Source: Elainella saxicola E1 (GTDB lineage: Bacteria > Cyanobacteriota > Cyanobacteriia > Elainellales > Elainellaceae). From it: a stretch of DNA of 38,316 bases. The first letter of the stretch is position 1. Every line of letters begins with the position of its first letter. A program made the position numbers and the translations under genes. Under the pieces are notes generated by a model. It was given only the letters and a program-made list of their open reading frames with translations. It was not told the origin of the DNA and did not search any database. Where the stretch lies: assembly GCA_002796835.1 (NCBI GenBank), contig LUGL01000091.1, positions 1 through 38,316 on the forward strand, read 5' to 3'. This document shows positions 33,481 to 38,316 of the stretch, one piece after another.

Positions 33481-35145
33481 ATGACCGAAAAACTGAAGAA
33501 TACTGAAATGAATACTGCTGATGTATTAGTGAAATGTTTGGAAAATGAAGGGGTTGAATATGTCTTTGGTTTGCCCGGTGAAGAGAACCTGCATGTTTTA
33601 CAAGCATTAAAACGATCTTCCATTCAATTCATTACCACGCGACATGAGCAAGGGGCCGCCTTCATGGCTGATGTTTATGGCCGCTTGACTGGCAAGGCTG
33701 GGGTCTGTTTATCTACGCTGGGTCCGGGCGCAACGAATTTGATGACGGGAGTTGCCGATGCCAATCTCGATCGCGCTCCCTTGGTGGCGATTACAGGTCA
33801 GGTAGGGACCGATCGGATGCATATCGAATCGCATCAATATTTGGATCTGGTGGCCATGTTTGCGCCTGTAACAAAGTGGAATGCCCAAATTGTTCGCCCC
33901 AGCAACACTGCCGAAATTGTTCGCAAAGCCTTTAAGATTGCCCAGAGCGAAAAACCGGGAGCCGTTCATATTGATTTGCCAGAAAATATTGCTGCGATGG
34001 CAGCCCCCGGACAGCCTTTAAAGATTGACGCCAGGGAAAAAGTGTATGCCTCGTTCCACAGCATTACTCGTGCGGCAGAAGCCATTTCTCAAGCCGAAAA
34101 CCCGATCATCCTTGTCGGTAATGGTGCCATTCGAGCCCAGGCCAGTCAGACTGTAACAGCTTTTGCCAGAGAACTCAATATCCCTGTTGCCAATACGTTC
34201 ATGGGCAAGGGTGTGATTCCCTATACCGATCGCCTTGCGCTCTGGGCGGTGGGGCTGCAACAGCGCGATCACGTGAGCTGTGGCTTCGACCATACGGATT
34301 TAGTGATTGCAGTTGGCTATGACCTGATCGAATATTCACCTAAGCGCTGGAATCCAGATGGCACCACGCCGATTATTCACATTGATCTCACCCCCGCAGA
34401 AGTAGACAGCAGCTATTCACCCCTAGCTGAAGTGATTGGCGACATCTCTGACTCGCTGACTGAAATTCTCAAACGGGTCAATCGTACAGGCAAACCGGAA
34501 CCCTATGCCGTGCATTTGCGATCGGAAATTCTGGCGGACTATGAAGAACATGCCAAGGATGATGGTTTCCCGATCAAGCCGCAAAAGCTAATTTATGACC
34601 TGCGCCAAGTCATGGGGCCGGAAGATGTGGTGATCTCCGATGTGGGAGCGCACAAGATGTGGATGGCGCGGCATTATCACTGCGATCGGCCAAATACTTG
34701 CATTATTTCGAATGGATTTGCGGCGATGGGGATTGCGATTCCAGGAGCAATCGCGGCCAAGTTAGTCAAACCTAGTAATAAGGTCGTTGCGGTCACAGGG
34801 GATGGGGGCTTCATGATGAACTGTCAGGAGTTGGAAACTGCCCTGCGGGTTGGCACGCCTTTTGTGACGATCATTTTCAATGATGGTGGCTATGGCCTGA
34901 TCGAATGGAAGCAATACAATCATTTTGGTGAGTCGAATTTTGTCCACTTCACCAATCCCGATTTCGTCAAACTGGCTGAAAGTATGGGTTTGAAGGGCTA
35001 TCGCGTTGAGTCTGCCCTTGACTTTATTCCAACCCTCAAAGAAGCCTTGATGCAAGAGGTGCCTGCCGTGATCGATTGTCCGATCGATTATCGGGAAAAC
35101 CTGCGATTCAGTCAACGGGCAGGCGATCTCACCTGTGCAATCTAG
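33481..35145 (+). CDS. 2-oxoglutarate decarboxylase (acetolactate-synthase-like)
   Basis: A 554-residue thiamine-diphosphate enzyme, homologous to acetolactate synthase large subunits and often annotated as such. E56 in ITTRHEQGAAFMADVYGR is the activating glutamate. The TPP/Mg motif is VTGDGGFMMNCQELETALRV followed by GTPFVTIIFNDGGYG. The adjacent SSADH identifies it as the 2-oxoglutarate decarboxylase of the cyanobacterial TCA bypass, producing succinic semialdehyde and CO2. No small regulatory subunit gene (ilvN) is nearby. GAGGAG lies upstream of the start; a second ATG at residue 10 is possible. Confidence 0.85.
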   Translation: MTEKLKNTEMNTADVLVKCLENEGVEYVFGLPGEENLHVLQALKRSSIQFITTRHEQGAAFMADVYGRLTGKAGVCLSTLGPGATNLMTGVADANLDRAPLVAITGQVGTDRMHIESHQYLDLVAMFAPVTKWNAQIVRPSNTAEIVRKAFKIAQSEKPGAVHIDLPENIAAMAAPGQPLKIDAREKVYASFHSITRAAEAISQAENPIILVGNGAIRAQASQTVTAFARELNIPVANTFMGKGVIPYTDRLALWAVGLQQRDHVSCGFDHTDLVIAVGYDLIEYSPKRWNPDGTTPIIHIDLTPAEVDSSYSPLAEVIGDISDSLTEILKRVNRTGKPEPYAVHLRSEILADYEEHAKDDGFPIKPQKLIYDLRQVMGPEDVVISDVGAHKMWMARHYHCDRPNTCIISNGFAAMGIAIPGAIAAKLVKPSNKVVAVTGDGGFMMNCQELETALRVGTPFVTIIFNDGGYGLIEWKQYNHFGESNFVHFTNPDFVKLAESMGLKGYRVESALDFIPTLKEALMQEVPAVIDCPIDYRENLRFSQRAGDLTCAI

Positions 35146-35755
35146 CGTGATTGCTCAACCTCTATCAAAGCAAAAAACTATCAGGGTAAAGGATTTGGGA
35201 AAAGCAGTAGCAAGCAGTTTGGGACTGTTTGGCATTGCGTCACCCGATGCTTTGCCCTTTCTTGTCGATACACAAATTGGCACACAAAATTGTCAGTCTT
35301 TTTTCATTGCTTTTTCATCGACGATCTATAGAATACTGCTAAAGCATAATTTAGCCTCTAGAGGAGCATGAAGAGGAACTTGAATTGAGAACGATCGGGA
35401 ATTGGGATCTTAGAGTTGAGGCTAACACCAGGTTGTAGAACAGAATAGGGTTGAATTACTCAATCCAGGAACTGAAAATTTGCTGCTTAATCTACCCAAG
35501 GATAGATTTGGCTAAGATTTCTGATAGATATCCTTGAAGCCTACTGACAAATACCTGTTTGATTGCCTTTAAAAGACAGCGCGAATACAAGAGATTACGC
35601 TTAAAGGCGTTAAAATTTTGTCGCAAGCTGGATTATCTGATTGACTACCGATCTGAAGGACTTTTAAATCCAAGGCTTTTCGTAAGCTTTTGCTATAACC
35701 ATTGCTCTATTTAACTCCATGTAGTTTAGACAAATTGGCTTAAGAGGTGAATCAG
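35146..35755. other. Intergenic region, 610 bp
   Basis: This is the longest gap in the window. A weak open frame (35135-35371) has no recognisable protein and overlaps the enzyme end, so it is not called. CCTCTAGAGG is a palindrome near 35355. A possible sigma-70 promoter lies at 35641-35669. No RNA gene was recognised. Confidence 0.5.
35641..35669 (+). promoter_or_regulatory. Candidate promoter upstream of the FkbM gene
   Basis: TTGACT and TTAAAT are separated by 17 bases, about 90 bp before the FkbM start. The match to sigma-70 hexamers is moderate and unsupported by other data. Confidence 0.3.
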
Positions 35756-36583
35756 GTGATTGAATCAGCGACTCAGTACAACTATTCATTCAAGCGTCGT
35801 ATTGCTAACACACTCAGAGAGGTGGGAATTTATTCCAAAGCAAAAGCGCTCTATCGCCAGACTCTTAATCGCAAGTATTTACATCAACGTCAAAGTCTAA
35901 TTCAATTTTTTAGCGCATTTGTGCAGCCCGATGACATCGTATTCGATGTAGGCACAAACCTGGGAGATTTCACAGACGCTTTCTTAGCTTTAAGTGCAAC
36001 GGTGTATGGCTTAGAACCTAATCCTTTCTGCATTCGAGAATTGCAGAGTTTATATGGGAGCCACAGCCAATTTACATTAATTCCCAAAGCGGTTGGGCCC
36101 ACTATCGGCAAAAGTACGATGTACCTGGGTAGCGAGGATATGCATATTACCTCTACCCTTTCAAGTGGATGGACTGAAGCAGCCCGTAAGCTTCCCGGCA
36201 TGAATCGCGCAGGTTGGACCGAAACGATCGAAGTTGAAGTGACAACGCTCGATCAGTTGATTCAGGCTTACGGCATTCCCGCCTTCTGCAAAATCGACAT
36301 TGAGGGGTTTGAGTATGAAGCACTCACCGGTTTAAGCCAGCCGATTCCCTGCCTTTCTGTGGAATATGTACCCTGGCGAATTGAACCGACCTTTCAATCC
36401 ATTGAATATTTAGCCAACCTCGGCAATTATCAATTCAATATCACAACCCGCAAAACGGTAGAAGGCATCGGGGAATTCCGCTACGCCAATTGGATGTCTG
36501 ACACAGAAATGATCGATCGCCTCGATCAGGAAATTCGGGATACGGAAGTCTTTGGCGATCTCTACGCCAAGCTAGTTCGCTAG
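35756..36583 (+). CDS. FkbM family methyltransferase
   Basis: A 275-residue SAM-dependent methyltransferase of the FkbM family. The SAM-binding motif is DIVFDVGTNLGDFTDAFLAL, followed by VYGLEPNPFCIREL and CKIDIEGFEYEALTGL (the D-x-E-G-x-E motif). Members O-methylate sugars or small molecules, but the acceptor here is unknown. GTG at 35756 is preferred because AAGAGG lies eight bases before it; a GTG at 35747 is also in frame. It is followed by a terminator. Confidence 0.87.
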   Translation: MIESATQYNYSFKRRIANTLREVGIYSKAKALYRQTLNRKYLHQRQSLIQFFSAFVQPDDIVFDVGTNLGDFTDAFLALSATVYGLEPNPFCIRELQSLYGSHSQFTLIPKAVGPTIGKSTMYLGSEDMHITSTLSSGWTEAARKLPGMNRAGWTETIEVEVTTLDQLIQAYGIPAFCKIDIEGFEYEALTGLSQPIPCLSVEYVPWRIEPTFQSIEYLANLGNYQFNITTRKTVEGIGEFRYANWMSDTEMIDRLDQEIRDTEVFGDLYAKLVR

Positions 36584-36660
36584 TAGCAAATATTCATTTT
36601 CCTCCCCTCTCTTCTATCTAAACACACGGCTTTTCCTTCACACCTGAATCCATTCGACCG

Positions 36661-36698
36661 ACCTGCCGCTGGAATTTACTGAGGCAGGTTATTTTTTA
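36661..36698 (+). terminator. Intrinsic terminator after FkbM
   Basis: ACCTGCC (36661-36667) and GGCAGGT (36683-36689) pair with a 15-base loop, followed by TATTTTTTA. It ends FkbM transcription just before the marR promoter. Confidence 0.8.
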
Positions 36699-36708
36699 GC
36701 TCTAGATA

Positions 36709-36723
36709 TATGTATAATACATA
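36709..36723. promoter_or_regulatory. Palindromic operator over the -10 box of the marR gene
   Basis: TATGTAT-A-ATACATA is a perfect dyad with 7-bp arms. It contains TATAAT (36713-36718), a perfect -10 hexamer. A MarR-type repressor bound here would block its own promoter, the usual arrangement for this family. It also implies that the start codon lies downstream, not the ATG at 36710. Confidence 0.55.
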
Positions 36724-36733
36724 CATTAATAAG

Positions 36734-37264
36734 ATGAAGGCAATGGATGAAGATCGCACAGTCAATCTGTTAGGCGCTCTTGCGCTGGGGCTCATGGATT
36801 CGTTGCATCAAGCAACCGCCAGCCTAGGACAGGGTGGTGAAACGCCAGCAGCCCTGATCACGTTAGGGGTTGAACCGGGCATCTCGATCAATCAACTTTG
36901 TCAAATTCTTGGTCTGTCGCATCCCGGCACCGTACGCTTAATCGATCGTCTGGAAACTGCTGGGTTGGTCGAACGGAGAGCTGGCGTTGATGGTCGAACG
37001 ATCGCCCTTTTCCTGACAGCCGCAGGAGAAGCGGAACGTCACCAATTATTAGCCAAGCGGCGACAGCAGTTACTCCCTGCCATCCATTGTCTGGATGAAA
37101 CCGAGCGTGACCAATTAAGTCACCTGCTGGAAAAAATGCTGGCGGCCATGACGACCGATCCGTTGCGGGCTTATGCGCTCTGTCGGCTCTGCGAAGAAGA
37201 AATTTGCCCTGGCGATCGCTGCCCGGTTGAACAGCAATATCAACAGCTCAAGCAAACAGAATGA
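36734..37264 (+). CDS. MarR family transcriptional regulator
   Basis: A 176-residue winged-helix repressor. DNA-binding region: GVEPGISINQLCQILGLSHP then TVRLIDRLETAGLVERRAG with VDGRTIALFLTAAG as the wing (the D-x-R motif is present). The C-terminus has a cysteine group CRLC-x5-C-x4-CPV, which could bind metal or sense redox state. An upstream ATG at 36710 lies inside the promoter palindrome, so ATG at 36734 or 36743 is preferred. Its stop overlaps the permease start (ATGA), so they are translationally coupled and the permease is likely its target. Confidence 0.85.
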   Translation: MKAMDEDRTVNLLGALALGLMDSLHQATASLGQGGETPAALITLGVEPGISINQLCQILGLSHPGTVRLIDRLETAGLVERRAGVDGRTIALFLTAAGEAERHQLLAKRRQQLLPAIHCLDETERDQLSHLLEKMLAAMTTDPLRAYALCRLCEEEICPGDRCPVEQQYQQLKQTE

Positions 37265-37800
37265 AACACCTCATCATTTCTCTAGGTTATGCCTGCTGTT
37301 GGGGAGTGGGTACAACCCTGGCAAAACTGGCGCTCACCGAAATTTCCCCGACCACGTTATTGATTATTCAACTCCTGGCCAGCGTGCTTTTCCTCTATGC
37401 CCTGCTTTACTGCCAGAAACAAAGGTTGCCCACCATCCAGCAAAGCTTCAAACAAGGCACTGCCGGTGTTTTTGAACCCGCCCTTGCCTATATGGTAGGG
37501 ACGATCGGCCTATCACTGACCACGGCCAGCAATGCTTCGCTGATTGGCTCAACGGAAGTGATTCTGACGATTTTGTTTGCCGCACTCTTCCTTAAAGAAA
37601 AATTGACGCGAACCAAAATTATTTTGGCGATCGTCAGTTTTATTGGTGTGTTCCTGCTGATCGGAGAGGCCAATACCGGCAGCGCCAGTTCTATCCTTGG
37701 CGATTTGCTGGTGCTCCTGGGCACCTTGTTTGCTGTAGGCTATGTCATTTTCAGCAAAACCCAAATTGCGCAGGTGAGTGCTTTAGAGTACCCCTGTTAA
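37261..37800 (+). pseudogene. EamA/DMT-family permease, truncated
   Basis: The frame encodes 179 residues with five to six membrane helices, including GYACCWGVGTTLAKLAL and LSLTTASNASLIGSTEVILT, which identify the drug/metabolite transporter superfamily. Intact members have about 290 residues and ten helices in two EamA repeats. Here the second repeat is lost after SKTQIAQVSALEYPC, where the reading frame reaches a stop 12 bases before the transposase gene of an IS4-type element. The fragment is probably nonfunctional. The missing part may lie beyond the IS outside the window. Confidence 0.75.
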
Positions 37801-37814
37801 GGTGAATATTTGTA

Positions 37815-38316
37815 CTATTCTGGATTGAGCAATCGAGCAGTTGCGACATGGGGATGTTTTGGGTCAAACGGCTTCTTGGTCGTCGGTTTCTTTTGTCCTC
37901 GTTTGGATTTACGAAACCGTTGCAGATTGACCCGTTCTGCCCATTGCCGTAAACACAGGGCAAATGCCACACTATCTATTGCCCTAAACACCTGCCAATC
38001 TTGGGCTAGTATGGCAATCTCCAATCCTCGCCAGGTGGCTTGGATGTCTTCCACCACATAGTAATTCGACAACTGCTCTTCAATCACTGCTGCACCATGC
38101 ACTTGCTGGAGAACCGCTCTCACCGTTGCCAGAATGTTAAAAGCCACCAAGGCAACGCAAAACACAAACAGGGCAGCCCGTGGATAACCAAGCGTATTCA
38201 ATTCGCAGTGAAATGTGTCGGTGATAGTTTGAAACATATTCTCAATTCGCCAACGTTTCAGATACAAATCGGCAACTGTTGATGCATCTGCCAACGCTAT
38301 CGGTAAATTCGTCAAC
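37815..38316 (-). mobile_element. IS4-family transposase gene, C-terminal part (N-terminus outside window)
   Basis: The minus-strand frame runs from beyond 38316 to a stop at 37815; 166 residues are present. The IS4 signature Y-x2-R-W-x-I-E-x-x-F appears as LYLKRWRIENMFQTITDTFH, holding the catalytic glutamate. It is followed by AALFVFCVALVAFNILA, LRQWAERVNLQRF and a basic tail. The IS end should lie between about 37787 and 37814, near CCCCTGTTAAGGTG. Target duplication cannot be judged with only one end visible. Confidence 0.85.

Noticed and set aside
35135-35371. Small open frame after the 2-oxoglutarate decarboxylase gene
   Set aside because: It begins inside the preceding gene, has no ribosome-binding site at a non-overlapping start and encodes nothing recognisable.

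Overview
The window is cyanobacterial chromosome. It carries psbH, psbN, a chlorophyll 8-vinyl reductase, cyanobacteria-restricted small families (DUF1823, DUF4090, MEKHLA) and very frequent GCGATCGC/GATCG (HIP1-type) octamers. A filamentous Leptolyngbya/Oscillatoria-like host is a reasonable guess, but the sequence does not fix the genus.

Layout. 1-1851 is an accessory edge: the 3' end of a leucine-rich-repeat gene built from 66-bp DNA repeats, two antitoxin genes whose toxin partners are broken, and a Uma2-family nuclease. 1897-9910 is a minus-strand block containing a Nit1C-type cluster (nitH, nitB, nitC, nitD, nitE, nitF: flavoprotein, Sll0783-like protein, nitrilase, radical SAM, GNAT, AIR-synthase-like), preceded by a GAF-LuxR regulator and a cupin. 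Nit1C clusters have been linked to cyanide assimilation, and Sll0783 to the nitrogen-starvation response. Reading the intergenic DNA adds something new. nitB has a perfect NtcA promoter (GTA-N8-TAC, 23 bp, TAATCT). nitH has a near-copy with the same spacing and the same initial transcribed sequence. Both also carry a lux-box-like dyad ending TCGATAGGT that the neighbouring LuxR-type protein could bind.

10178-16266 holds a MEKHLA protein and a three-gene signalling unit (unknown protein, a seven-PAS soluble histidine kinase, a receiver-kinase hybrid). 16312-21095 is photosynthesis and tetrapyrrole housekeeping: bciB, pth, tatA, psbH, psbN, a STAS protein and hemF, with good intrinsic terminators. 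21263-25116 runs forward: Nudix, N-formylglutamate amidohydrolase-like, a large heparinase-like protein, DUF99 and a small unknown. 25148-29770 (minus) holds a Coq4 homologue, gnd and a CHASE4 histidine kinase. 30074-31582 holds small conserved cyanobacterial proteins.

32015-35145 is the pair succinic semialdehyde dehydrogenase + 2-oxoglutarate decarboxylase, the cyanobacterial bypass that closes the TCA cycle. 35756-38316 has an FkbM methyltransferase, then a MarR regulator translationally coupled to an EamA/DMT permease. The permease is cut short next to an IS4-type transposase that runs off the window.

A theme is carbon/nitrogen balance. The Nit1C cluster appears to be under NtcA, which responds to 2-oxoglutarate, and the 2-oxoglutarate decarboxylase lies about 25 kb away. 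That link is inference only. No tRNA, rRNA, CRISPR array or prophage was seen.
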